Source: Pseudomonas sp. 14P_8.1_Bac3 (GTDB taxonomy: Bacteria > Pseudomonadota > Gammaproteobacteria > Pseudomonadales > Pseudomonadaceae). From it: 64,000 nucleotides of DNA. Shown here piece by piece: positions 17,404-25,762 of the stretch (position 1 is its first letter; each line of letters starts with the position of its first letter). The notes beneath the pieces were generated by a model. It searched no databases. It was not told where the DNA came from and saw only the letters and a program-made list of their open reading frames with translations. A program made the position numbers and the translations under genes. The stretch covers positions 62,001-126,000 of the forward strand of contig NZ_JANLOD010000068.1 of NCBI RefSeq assembly GCF_025466085.1. The letters are read 5' to 3'.

Positions 17404-19020
17404 TTGGCCCACCCCGCCCAACGCCGTTGGTATCCACTGGTCTTCGCCGTTGCCGCGCTGGTCCTGCTGCCCCTTAGCGTTTTGCTGCTGTCCTGGCAAA
17501 CCATTGATCAACAGATCTGGTCCCACCTCTGGGACACCCAGATGCCACGCCTGCTGGGCAACACGCTCACGCTGATACTCGGCGTGGGCGTCGGCGTCAC
17601 GCTGCTGGGTGTGAGCCTCGCCTGGCTCACCAGCCTCTGCGAATTCCCCGGTAGAAAGTGGCTGGACTGGGCGTTGATGCTGCCATTCGCGATCCCCGCC
17701 TACGTGCTGGCATTCGTGTTCGTCGGCCTGCTGGATTTCGCTGGCCCGGTCCAGACCCTGATGCGCGAATGGTTCGGCACCGGCCTGAGGCTACCAAGAG
17801 TGCGCTCCACCGGCGGCGTGATCCTCGTTCTGGTGCTGGTCTTCTATCCCTACGTTTACCTGTTGGCCCGCACCGCATTCCTCGCTCAAGGCAAAGGCCT
17901 GATGGAGGCGGCGCGCGTCCTTGGACAGTCTCCGTGGCAGGCGTTCTGGCGCGTTGCCTTGCCGATGGCGCGGCCGGCCATCGGCGCTGGCGTGGCCTTG
18001 GCGTTGATGGAAACACTGGCGGATTTCGGTGCGGTGTCGGTGTTCAACTTCGACACCTTCACCACGGCGATCTACAAGACCTGGTACGGATTCTTCAGCC
18101 TGTCCACCGCCGCGCAACTGGCCAGCTTGTTGCTGTTGGTGGTGATGGTCGTGCTGTACGGCGAGCGTCGTGCCCGCGGCGCCAACCGGGCGAGCAACGA
18201 ACGGCCGCGGGTCAAGGCGCTTTATCACCTGCGTGGGTTAAAGGCATTGGCGGCGACGAGCTGGTGCGGCCTGGTGTTTGCCTGTGCTTTTGTCATCCCG
18301 ATGCTGCAGCTGGTGGTGTGGTTCTGGCAGCGCGGGCGGTTCGATCTGGATGAACGCTATACCGGGCTGATCATCCACACCTTGTACCTGGGCGCGATGG
18401 CGGCACTGATTACCGTCAGCGTCGCGCTGGTGCTGGCGTTCGCCAGACGCCTCGCGCCAACGCGGATGATCCGTTCCGGCGTCAGCCTGGCCAATCTCGG
18501 CTATGCGTTGCCCGGCTCGGTGCTGGCGGTGTCGATCATGCTGGCGTTCAGTTACCTGGATCGCGAGCTGGTGATCCCGATTTCGGGCTGGCTCGGCGGC
18601 GCCGGCAAGCCGTTGCTGTTAGGCAGTCTGTCGGCATTGTTGCTGGCGTATCTGGTGCGCTTCATCGCGGTGGCGTACGGGCCACTCGAAAGCAGCCTGG
18701 CGCGAATACGGCCTTCTTTGCCCGAAGCGGCACGTAGCCTCGGAGTCAGTGGGCCACGACTGTTTTTCAAAGTGTATCTGCCGTTGTTACTGCCAGGAAC
18801 ATTGAGTGCGGCGCTGCTGGTGTTCGTCGACGTGCTCAAGGAAATGCCCGCGACCCTGCTGATGCGCCCGTTCGGCTGGGACACGCTGGCGGTGCGCATC
18901 TTTGAAATGACCAGCGAAGGCGAATGGGCGCGAGCATCGTTACCGGCGTTGACCCTGGTTGTGGTCGGACTGTTACCGGTCATCGGATTGATTCGACGTT
19001 CGGCGCATCGAAACAGCTAG
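17404..19020 (+). CDS. Ferric-iron ABC transporter permease, fused double-domain (FbpB-like)
   Basis: This 538-residue inner-membrane protein has about twelve transmembrane helices and two internally repeated binding-protein-dependent permease domains, as in FbpB/HitB. Each half has an EAA-type loop: LMEAARVLGQSPWQAFWRVALP near residue 160-185 and LPEAARSLGVSGPRLFFKVYLP near residue 440-460. The frame can only start at TTG (17404), with a poor AGAGAG upstream. It should import iron captured by the upstream protein. No ATP-binding subunit follows; the next genes are gcvTHP, so an ATPase must come from elsewhere. Confidence 0.9.
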   Translation: MAHPAQRRWYPLVFAVAALVLLPLSVLLLSWQTIDQQIWSHLWDTQMPRLLGNTLTLILGVGVGVTLLGVSLAWLTSLCEFPGRKWLDWALMLPFAIPAYVLAFVFVGLLDFAGPVQTLMREWFGTGLRLPRVRSTGGVILVLVLVFYPYVYLLARTAFLAQGKGLMEAARVLGQSPWQAFWRVALPMARPAIGAGVALALMETLADFGAVSVFNFDTFTTAIYKTWYGFFSLSTAAQLASLLLLVVMVVLYGERRARGANRASNERPRVKALYHLRGLKALAATSWCGLVFACAFVIPMLQLVVWFWQRGRFDLDERYTGLIIHTLYLGAMAALITVSVALVLAFARRLAPTRMIRSGVSLANLGYALPGSVLAVSIMLAFSYLDRELVIPISGWLGGAGKPLLLGSLSALLLAYLVRFIAVAYGPLESSLARIRPSLPEAARSLGVSGPRLFFKVYLPLLLPGTLSAALLVFVDVLKEMPATLLMRPFGWDTLAVRIFEMTSEGEWARASLPALTLVVVGLLPVIGLIRRSAHRNS

Positions 19021-19175
19021 GTGTCAGTCCTACACCTTGAGGCTACAATGCGCGGCATTCGGTGCGGTCCGTCCTACAGACCCGGTAGCTGAGATTGGCT
19101 GAGCGCCTTCTATTGCAAGGCTTTCACCCGTACAGCACTGGCCCGCACCCTCGCCACGCCCGGAAGGAGAAACCC

Positions 19176-20258
19176 ATGGGACAGCGTACGCCTCTGTATG
19201 ACCTTCATCTCGCCCTCGGCGCGAAGATGGTCGATTTTGGCGGTTGGGATATGCCTCTGCATTACGGCTCGCAGGTCGAGGAGCACCATCAGGTGCGCCG
19301 CGATTGTGGGGTTTTCGACGTATCCCACATGGCCGTGATCGATGTCAGCGGGGCGCAGGCCAAGGCCTGGCTCCAGCATTTGCTGGCCAATGATGTCGAG
19401 CGCCTGCACAGCTCCGGCCGTGCCTTGTACAGCACCATGCTCAACGAGCACGGCGGCATCGTCGACGACATGATCGTCTATCGCCTCGATGACGGTTATC
19501 GCCTGGTGGTCAACGCCTCCACTCGTAATCAGGACCTGGCGTGGATGCAGGCGCACCTCGATGGCTTCGAGGTCCTTATCAACGGGCGTTCGGAACTGGC
19601 GATGCTGGCCATTCAGGGGCCTCAGGCCCGGCACAAGATTTCCGAACTGGTCACTCAATCTCGCGGCAACCTGATCCAGCTGCTTAAGCCTTTCGAAGGC
19701 CAGCCGGACGGTGACTGGTTCATCGCGCGCACCGGGTACACCGGTGAAGACGGGTTGGAAATCATTCTGCCGGCCGATCAGGCGCCAGGGTTCTTCAACG
19801 ATCTGGTGGGCGCAGGCATCTCGCCGATTGGTCTGGGCGCGCGGGATACCCTGCGTGTCGAAGCCGGCATGAACCTCTACGGTCAGGACATTCACCAGGA
19901 CGTTTCGCCGTTGGCCTCGAACATGGCCTGGAGCATCGCCTGGGAGCCGGCCGCCCGTCAGTTCGTCGGCCGCGCGGCCCTGGAGGCCGAGCGGGCGGGT
20001 GGCGTACAGCACAAACTGGTCGGTCTGGTCCTTGAGGAGCGCGGGGTTTTGCGCGCTCATCAAGTGGTCCGCATCGCCAATGTTGGCGAAGGGGAGATCA
20101 CCAGTGGTAGTTTCTCCCCTACGCTTAGCAAGTCGATTGCACTGGCGCGCGTGCCGACGGCCACTGCCGACCGCGCGGAAGTGGAAATTCGTGGCAAATG
20201 GTACCCGGTCCGAGTGGTCAAACCGACCTTCGTTCGCCACGGCAAAACCTTGATCTAA
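19176..20258 (+). CDS. gcvT: Aminomethyltransferase, glycine cleavage T protein
   Basis: GcvT releases ammonia from the aminomethyl group on the H protein and passes the one-carbon unit to tetrahydrofolate. The 360-residue product starts MGQRTPLYDLHLALGAKMVDFGGWDMPLHY behind AAGGAGA and contains the folate-binding-domain motifs FDVSHMAVIDVSG, RTGYTGEDGLEI and GLGARDTLRVEAGMNLYGQD. Extra N-terminal residues in the longer frame from 19095 lack a ribosome site. gcvH follows after 50 bases and gcvP after gcvH. I looked for a glycine riboswitch in the 19021-19175 leader and found no convincing aptamer. Confidence 0.97.
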   Translation: MGQRTPLYDLHLALGAKMVDFGGWDMPLHYGSQVEEHHQVRRDCGVFDVSHMAVIDVSGAQAKAWLQHLLANDVERLHSSGRALYSTMLNEHGGIVDDMIVYRLDDGYRLVVNASTRNQDLAWMQAHLDGFEVLINGRSELAMLAIQGPQARHKISELVTQSRGNLIQLLKPFEGQPDGDWFIARTGYTGEDGLEIILPADQAPGFFNDLVGAGISPIGLGARDTLRVEAGMNLYGQDIHQDVSPLASNMAWSIAWEPAARQFVGRAALEAERAGGVQHKLVGLVLEERGVLRAHQVVRIANVGEGEITSGSFSPTLSKSIALARVPTATADRAEVEIRGKWYPVRVVKPTFVRHGKTLI

Positions 20259-20308
20259 CCTTTTCTGGCGGACAACGACCGCTGACATTTTCCTTGAGGA
20301 CACAGAAC

Positions 20309-20692
20309 ATGAGCGATATCCCTGCCGACCTGCGTTTTGCCGAAAGTCACGAATGGGCCCGTCTGGAAGCCGATGGCACCGTCACCGTGGGCATCAGCGA
20401 TCACGCTCAGGAAGCCTTGGGCGATGTGGTGTTCGTTGAGCTGACCGAAGTCGGCACCGTCTTCGCCGCTGGCGACCAGTCGGGTGTGGTCGAGTCGGTT
20501 AAAGCTGCCTCCGACATCTATTCGCCGATTGCCGGTGAAGTGATCGCGATCAACGAAGAACTGAGCGCGACACCGGAACTGCTGAACTCCGACCCGTACG
20601 GCGCCTGGATCTTCAAGCTCAAGCCGAACAACACGGGCGATCTGGACAAGCTGCTGGATGCGGCGGGCTACAAGGCTGCCATCGGCGAGTAA
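20309..20692 (+). CDS. gcvH: Glycine cleavage system H protein
   Basis: GcvH carries the lipoyl arm that shuttles the aminomethyl intermediate between the P, T and L proteins. The 127-residue product contains the lipoylation site in ESVKAASDIYSPI, with Lys65 as the modified residue. ESHEWARLEADGTVTVGISDHAQ and the GAWIFKLKP region are typical. GAGGAC precedes the ATG at 20309. An intrinsic terminator follows, so gcvP is probably expressed partly from its own promoter. Confidence 0.97.
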   Translation: MSDIPADLRFAESHEWARLEADGTVTVGISDHAQEALGDVVFVELTEVGTVFAAGDQSGVVESVKAASDIYSPIAGEVIAINEELSATPELLNSDPYGAWIFKLKPNNTGDLDKLLDAAGYKAAIGE

Positions 20693-20710
20693 GCTTTCAG
20701 CGTCTCCCCC

Positions 20711-20736
20711 AAAGCCCCGACCTGTCGGGGCTTTTG
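20711..20736 (+). terminator. Terminator after gcvH
   Basis: AAAGCCCCGAC / GTCGGGGCTTTT hairpin with a 2-base CT loop, followed by GTTTG. Confidence 0.75.
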
Positions 20737-20756
20737 TTTGCCTGCGCATTCTCCCC

Positions 20757-20787
20757 TGTAGGCGCGAGCATGCTCGCTCCTGCAGGG
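20757..20787. repeat. Single compact REP palindrome
   Basis: CCTGTAGGCGCGAGCATGCT is followed by CGCTCCTGCAGG; the two halves form one hairpin rather than the usual spaced pair. It lies between gcvH and gcvP. Confidence 0.7.
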
Positions 20788-20845
20788 CGTGCATCCGACA
20801 GTGCCTGCTATGCTGGATTGACCGTGCTGCATGAGAGAGCCCGTC

Positions 20846-23719
20846 ATGTCCCAGTTGCCGTCCTTGAGCCAGTTACGCGACCCCAATGCCTTCCTTCGCC
20901 GCCACCTCGGGCCCGATGCCGCCGAGCAGCAGGCGATGCTCGACAGCCTTGGCGTCGGCAGCCGGGTCGAGCTGATCGAGCAGACGGTGCCGCCGGGTAT
21001 CCGCCTGAACCGCGCGCTCGACCTGCCGCCAGCCCTCGACGAGCAAGCGGCGTTGGCCAAGCTACGCGGCTATGCCGAGCAGAACCAGGTCTGGACCAGC
21101 CTGATCGGCATGGGCTACTACGGCACCCTCACACCGGCCGTTATCCTGCGTAACGTGTTGGAAAGTCCCGGTTGGTACACCGCTTACACGCCGTATCAAC
21201 CCGAGATCGCCCAAGGCCGACTGGAAGCGCTGCTGAATTTCCAGCAATTGACCATCGACCTGACCGGGCTGGAACTGGCCAACGCCTCCCTGTTGGATGA
21301 AGCCACCGCGGCGGCAGAAGCCATGGCCCTGGCCAAACGCGTCGCCAAGTCCAAAAGCAACCTGTTTTTCGTCGATGAAAACTGTCATCCGCAGACGATC
21401 TCCGTGGTGCAGACCCGCGCCGAAGGCTTCGGCTTCGAGCTGATCATCGACGCCGTGGATAACCTGCAACGGCACCAGGTATTCGGCGCATTGCTGCAAT
21501 ACCCCGACACCCACGGCGAGATCCGTGACCTTCGTCCTTTGATCGATCACCTGCACGCCCAGCAAGCGCTGGCCTGCGTCGCCACTGATCTGTTGAGCCT
21601 GTTGTTGCTGACGCCGCCGGGTGAGTTGGGCGCCGACGTGGTGTTCGGCTCGTCCCAGCGCTTCGGCGTGCCGATGGGCTATGGCGGCCCGCACGCGGCA
21701 TTTTTTGCCAGTCGCGACGAGTACAAACGGGCGATTCCAGGACGGATCATCGGCGTATCGAAAGACGCCCGCGGCAACACCGCATTGCGCATGGCCCTGC
21801 AAACCCGCGAGCAGCACATCCGCCGGGAGAAGGCCAACTCGAACATCTGCACCGCTCAAGTACTGCTGGCCAACATCGCCAGTTTTTACGCGGTCTACCA
21901 CGGGCCGGAGGGGTTGAAGCGCATTGCCCAGCGGGTGCACCGGCTCACCTGCATCCTCGCGGCGGGCCTGCAGCGCCACGGCATCACCCGCCTCAACACG
22001 CACTTTTTCGACACGCTGACGCTGGAGGTGGGCGGCACCCAGACGGCGATCATCGAAAGCGCCAGGGCCGCGCAGATCAACCTGCGCATTCTCGGGCGCG
22101 GACGCCTGGGACTGAGCCTCGACGAAACCTCTGACGAAAGCACCGTGGCGAAGCTTTTCGATATTTTCCTCGGCGCCGATCATGGGCTGACGGTCGAGGC
22201 ACTGGACGCTGAAACCCTGCCTCGCGGTATTCCCGCCGAGCTGCTGCGCTCCTCGCCCTACTTGCGTCACCCGGTGTTCAGCGCGCACCACAGCGAAACC
22301 GAGATGCTGCGTTACCTCAAACACCTGGAGAACAAGGACCTGGCCCTCAATCAGTCAATGATCCCGCTGGGTTCCTGCACCATGAAGCTCAACGCCACCA
22401 GCGAGATGATTCCGATCACCTGGCCGCAGTTCGCCAACCTGCATCCGTTCGTGCCGAAAGAGCAGGCGGTCGGTTATACGTTGATGATCGAAGAGCTGGA
22501 GCGCTGGCTCTGCGCGATTACCGGTTTCGATGCAATCTGCATGCAGCCCAACTCTGGCGCCCAAGGCGAATACGCCGGGCTGCTGGCGATCCGCAAATAC
22601 CATGAGAGCCGTCATCAAGGCGCGCGGGACATCTGCCTGATTCCGTCTTCGGCCCACGGCACCAATCCCGCATCGGCGCAGATGGCCGGCATGCGCGTGG
22701 TCATCGTCGAGTGCGACGAGGCGGGCAACGTTGACCTGGGGGACCTGAAAGCCAAAGCGGCGGAGGCGGGCGACAAACTGGCCTGCCTCATGGCGACGTA
22801 TCCGTCGACCCACGGCGTGTATGAGGAAGGTATCAGCGAGATCTGCGAAGTGATCCACCATCATGGCGGCCAGGTCTACATGGACGGCGCCAACCTCAAT
22901 GCACAAGTCGGGTTGGCGCGGCCGGCGGACATTGGCGCCGACGTCTCCCACATGAACCTGCACAAGACCTTCTGCATTCCCCACGGTGGCGGCGGACCGG
23001 GCATGGGGCCGATAGGTGTGCGCGCGCACCTCGCGCCGTTCGTGGCCAATCACCCGGTGGTGGCAATTGACGGCCCGTTGCCGCAGAACGGTGCGGTCAG
23101 CGCGGCGCCGTGGGGCAGCGCGAGCATCCTGCCGATCAGCTGGATGTACATCGCCATGATGGGGCCGCAACTGGCGGACGCCAGCGAGGTGGCGATCCTT
23201 GCCGCGAATTACCTGGCGCAACACCTGTCCGGCGCCTTCCCGGTGCTCTACACCGGGCGCAACGAACGGGTGGCCCACGAGTGCATCCTCGACCTGCGGC
23301 CCCTCAAGGCGCTGACCGGCATCAGCGAAGAGGACGTCGCCAAGCGCCTGATGGATTACGGCTTCCATGCGCCGACCATGTCGTTCCCGGTGCCAGGCAC
23401 CTTGATGGTCGAACCGACGGAAAGTGAGTCGAAAGCCGAGCTGGATCGCTTTATCGCAGCGATGCTGAGCATCCGCGCGGAAATCACCGAAGTGCAGAAC
23501 GGCAACTGGCCCGCGGAGGACAACCCGCTGAAACGTTCGCCGCACACCTTGGCCGACATCACCGGGGTCTGGGAGCGGCCTTACAGCATTGAGCAGGCGG
23601 TGACGCCGGACACGCACACCAAGGCGCACAAGTATTGGCCGGTGGTGAATCGCGTCGATAACGTCTACGGCGACCGCAATCTGTTCTGCGCTTGCGTACC
23701 TGTAGATGATTACCGCTGA
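20846..23719 (+). CDS. gcvP: Glycine dehydrogenase (decarboxylating), P protein
   Basis: GcvP is the PLP enzyme that decarboxylates glycine and loads the remainder on lipoyl-GcvH. The 957-residue single-chain form equals the usual length. The PLP lysine lies at about residue 707 in HMNLHKTFCIPHGGGGPGMG. N-terminal DPNAFLRRHLGPD and MIPLGSCTMKLNATSEM are typical. The internal ATG at 20846 (MSQLPSLSQLRD) is preferred over 20831 because GAGAG lies 8 bases before it. A REP pair and a terminator follow. Confidence 0.97.
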   Translation: MSQLPSLSQLRDPNAFLRRHLGPDAAEQQAMLDSLGVGSRVELIEQTVPPGIRLNRALDLPPALDEQAALAKLRGYAEQNQVWTSLIGMGYYGTLTPAVILRNVLESPGWYTAYTPYQPEIAQGRLEALLNFQQLTIDLTGLELANASLLDEATAAAEAMALAKRVAKSKSNLFFVDENCHPQTISVVQTRAEGFGFELIIDAVDNLQRHQVFGALLQYPDTHGEIRDLRPLIDHLHAQQALACVATDLLSLLLLTPPGELGADVVFGSSQRFGVPMGYGGPHAAFFASRDEYKRAIPGRIIGVSKDARGNTALRMALQTREQHIRREKANSNICTAQVLLANIASFYAVYHGPEGLKRIAQRVHRLTCILAAGLQRHGITRLNTHFFDTLTLEVGGTQTAIIESARAAQINLRILGRGRLGLSLDETSDESTVAKLFDIFLGADHGLTVEALDAETLPRGIPAELLRSSPYLRHPVFSAHHSETEMLRYLKHLENKDLALNQSMIPLGSCTMKLNATSEMIPITWPQFANLHPFVPKEQAVGYTLMIEELERWLCAITGFDAICMQPNSGAQGEYAGLLAIRKYHESRHQGARDICLIPSSAHGTNPASAQMAGMRVVIVECDEAGNVDLGDLKAKAAEAGDKLACLMATYPSTHGVYEEGISEICEVIHHHGGQVYMDGANLNAQVGLARPADIGADVSHMNLHKTFCIPHGGGGPGMGPIGVRAHLAPFVANHPVVAIDGPLPQNGAVSAAPWGSASILPISWMYIAMMGPQLADASEVAILAANYLAQHLSGAFPVLYTGRNERVAHECILDLRPLKALTGISEEDVAKRLMDYGFHAPTMSFPVPGTLMVEPTESESKAELDRFIAAMLSIRAEITEVQNGNWPAEDNPLKRSPHTLADITGVWERPYSIEQAVTPDTHTKAHKYWPVVNRVDNVYGDRNLFCACVPVDDYR

Positions 23720-23733
23720 AGTGAAGCCGACCC

Positions 23734-23829
23734 ATTGTGGGAGCGGGCTTGCCCGCGAAAGCGGTGTGTCATTCAACGTTATAGTCGACTGACACGCCGC
23801 ATTCGCGGGCAAGCCCGCTCCCACAGGGG
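23734..23829. repeat. REPIN, subtype GCGGGCTTGCCCGCGAA
   Basis: Inverted ends TGGGAGCGGGCTTGCCCGCG and CGCGGGCAAGCCCGCTCCCA share the same variant base (CCCGCG instead of CTCGCG) at both ends. Confidence 0.9.
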
Positions 23830-23842
23830 TTTTGTGTTGGGC

Positions 23843-23875
23843 AAAAAAATGCCGCTCAAGAGAGCGGCATTTTTG
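23843..23875. terminator. Bidirectional terminator between gcvP and the DUF2388 gene
   Basis: Seven A, then the stem ATGCCGCTC / GAGCGGCAT with a 4-base loop, then five T. It can serve both converging transcripts. Confidence 0.85.
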
Positions 23876-23889
23876 TTCAGCCTTGGTGC

Positions 23890-24207
23890 TTATTCCGACG
23901 CGACGGCATTTTTCGCCAGGATCGCATTGGCCAATTCCATGTCCGTGGCCTGCAGGCCCGGGTTGTCGGCGCGGACTTTCTGCATCGCGGCTTCCAGGTA
24001 CGGGCCACGAATGCTGCCATCGCTGGCAACGAAACTGCCCGCATCGTCCTGGGCGGCAATGATCAGCTTGTGATCCTTGAACGTCAGGTAGGTCGAACCG
24101 GTGGTCGCACCGGAGGAAATGACGTTACGCCAAAAGCCGTCGGCCATCGCCGAACCGATTGGCAGGGACAACAGGGCGATCGTAGCGACAGCAAGTTTGA
24201 GACGCAT
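23890..24207 (-). CDS. DUF2388 periplasmic protein
   Basis: This is a 105-residue secreted protein of a family nearly confined to Pseudomonas. The signal peptide has core LAVATIALLSLPIG with a cut after AMA. The mature part begins DGFWRNVISSGATTGSTYLT, continues through KLIIAAQDDAGSFVASDG and ends in a helix-rich tail. The start at 24207 has GGAG at suitable spacing; the longer frame to 24258 adds 17 non-signal residues. Function is unknown for the family. It is monocistronic and ends at a shared terminator. Confidence 0.8.
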   Translation of the reverse strand: MRLKLAVATIALLSLPIGSAMADGFWRNVISSGATTGSTYLTFKDHKLIIAAQDDAGSFVASDGSIRGPYLEAAMQKVRADNPGLQATDMELANAILAKNAVASE

Positions 24208-24275
24208 GATGGGTGACTCCACTGGGTTATCTACCGGGTTTGATTGCCGAGGAGCCAACGGAGTTCCCTATCCGC

Positions 24276-24725
24276 TCATTCCGCCTTTTCGACCTGCAAA
24301 ACCACGCCTTGCTGCCCGACCACCCGCACACGGCTGCCGGCCGCGGCGTCAGGCCCGCGGGCCATCCATACGCCGTCCGCCACTTTGATCTTGCCGCGAC
24401 CGTCGACAATCGCTTCATGCACCACAAAGGTTTTGCCAATCAATTCCTGGCCGCGCAGGTTGAGGTTCGGTTCGTCACTCTGGCGTACCGCGCTGCGCTG
24501 GCGCCGCCACCAATAAACGGCGGTGGCGATCGAGAGCAGGCCGAACAGCAGCAACTGCAGCTCCCAGGACATCTCCGGGAGCACGAACGTCAGTACGCCC
24601 ACGGCGGCGGCCGCCATGCCGATCCACAGCAGATAGCCGCCGGCGCCGAACACTTCGAGAATCAGCAGCACGGTGCCCAGCGCCAGCCAGTCCCAGAACG
24701 ATAAATGCTGCAGGAATGCCCACAT
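24276..24725 (-). CDS. NfeD-family membrane protein (short form)
   Basis: This 149-residue protein has two or three N-terminal hydrophobic helices (residues about 10-70: WLALGTVLLILEVFGAGGYLL, GMAAAAVGVLTFVL, LLLFGLLSIATAVYW). A C-terminal soluble OB-fold of the NfeD type follows, with GQELIGKTFVVHEAIVDGRGKIKVADG. Short NfeD proteins partner SPFH/stomatin proteins and are nearly always encoded beside them, as here, where the gene starts 8 bases after the stomatin stop. The pair is believed to organise membrane microdomains and protein quality control. A serine-protease NfeD domain is absent. Confidence 0.9.
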   Translation of the reverse strand: MWAFLQHLSFWDWLALGTVLLILEVFGAGGYLLWIGMAAAAVGVLTFVLPEMSWELQLLLFGLLSIATAVYWWRRQRSAVRQSDEPNLNLRGQELIGKTFVVHEAIVDGRGKIKVADGVWMARGPDAAAGSRVRVVGQQGVVLQVEKAE

Positions 24726-24733
24726 GGCGAGCC

Positions 24734-25654
24734 TCAGGCTTTCTTGTTATCGAAGGTGGCCTTGACGATTTCACCGATGCCGCCCACCGCGCCGATCATC
24801 GAGCTGGCCTCGAGTGGCATCAGGATGACCTTGCTGTTGTTGGCCGATGCCAGTTTGCCCAGCGCGTCGATGTACTTCTGCGCGACGAAGTAGTTGACCG
24901 CCTGCACGTTGCCGCCGGCGATGGCTTCCGACACCACTTTGGTCGCCTGGGCTTCCGCTTCGGCTTGTCGTTCCCGGGCTTCCGCTTCGAGGAACGCGGC
25001 CTGACGACCGCCTTCGGCTTCGAGGATCTGCGCCTGTTTCTTGCCTTCGGCGGTCAGGATGGCCGCGGCGCGCAGGCCTTCGGCTTCGAGGATTTGCGCG
25101 CGCTTGATGCGCTCGGCTTTCATCTGCCCGGACATCGCGGCCATCAGGTCCGCGGGCGGGCTGATGTCCTTGATTTCGATCCGGGTGATCTTGATGCCCC
25201 ACGGCGCGGTGGCTTCATCGACCGTACGCAGCAGTTTTTCGTTGATGCCGTCGCGCTGACTGAGCATCGCGTCCAGCTCCATCGAGCCGAGCACCGTGCG
25301 GATGTTGGTTTGCAACAGGTTGCGGATGGCGTGTTCGAGGTTGTTCACCTCGTAGGCCGCCTGGGCGGTGTTGACCACCTGGAAGAAGCACACGGCGTCG
25401 ATCTGCACGGTGGCGTTGTCGGCGGTGATGACTTCCTGCGGTGGAATATCCAGGACGCTTTCCATGACATTGATCTTGCGACCGATGCGGTCCATGACCG
25501 GAATGATGATGTTCAGGCCAGGCTTGAGGGTGTTGGTGTAACGGCCGAAACGCTCGACCGTCCATTGATAACCCTGCGGCACCACCTTGAAGCCCATGAA
25601 CAGAATGGCGACCACGAGGCCGACAAACAGCAAAAGCACGCTACCGATCTGCAT
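24734..25654 (-). CDS. SPFH/stomatin (Band 7) membrane protein, QmcA-like
   Basis: The 306-residue protein has one N-terminal membrane anchor (SVLLLFVGLVVAILFMGFKVV). The SPFH domain follows: VPQGYQWTVERFGRYTNTLKPGLN, IDAVCFFQVVNTAQAAYEV and IGSMELD-type segments. An alanine- and glutamate-rich coiled coil then runs through RAAAILTAEGKKQAQILEAEGGRQAAFLEAEARE. This order is that of QmcA/stomatin oligomers. The ATG at 25654 follows AGGGA; the longer frame adds 31 residues with no anchor. The NfeD partner gene is directly downstream on the same strand. Confidence 0.93.
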   Translation of the reverse strand: MQIGSVLLLFVGLVVAILFMGFKVVPQGYQWTVERFGRYTNTLKPGLNIIIPVMDRIGRKINVMESVLDIPPQEVITADNATVQIDAVCFFQVVNTAQAAYEVNNLEHAIRNLLQTNIRTVLGSMELDAMLSQRDGINEKLLRTVDEATAPWGIKITRIEIKDISPPADLMAAMSGQMKAERIKRAQILEAEGLRAAAILTAEGKKQAQILEAEGGRQAAFLEAEARERQAEAEAQATKVVSEAIAGGNVQAVNYFVAQKYIDALGKLASANNSKVILMPLEASSMIGAVGGIGEIVKATFDNKKA

Positions 25655-25762
25655 AACGATTCCCTGTTGATCAATGAAGTTGCGATCGCAGGAGTGTAAC
25701 GGCGCGGCGCGGCGATAAGAACCGTTTGTCGGCCTTCGCATCATCACGAGACATATCAGGTG

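Noticed and set aside
19021..19175. Possible glycine riboswitch before gcvT
   Set aside because: No tandem glycine aptamer core or characteristic conserved blocks could be found; only an unstructured leader and the ribosome site are visible.
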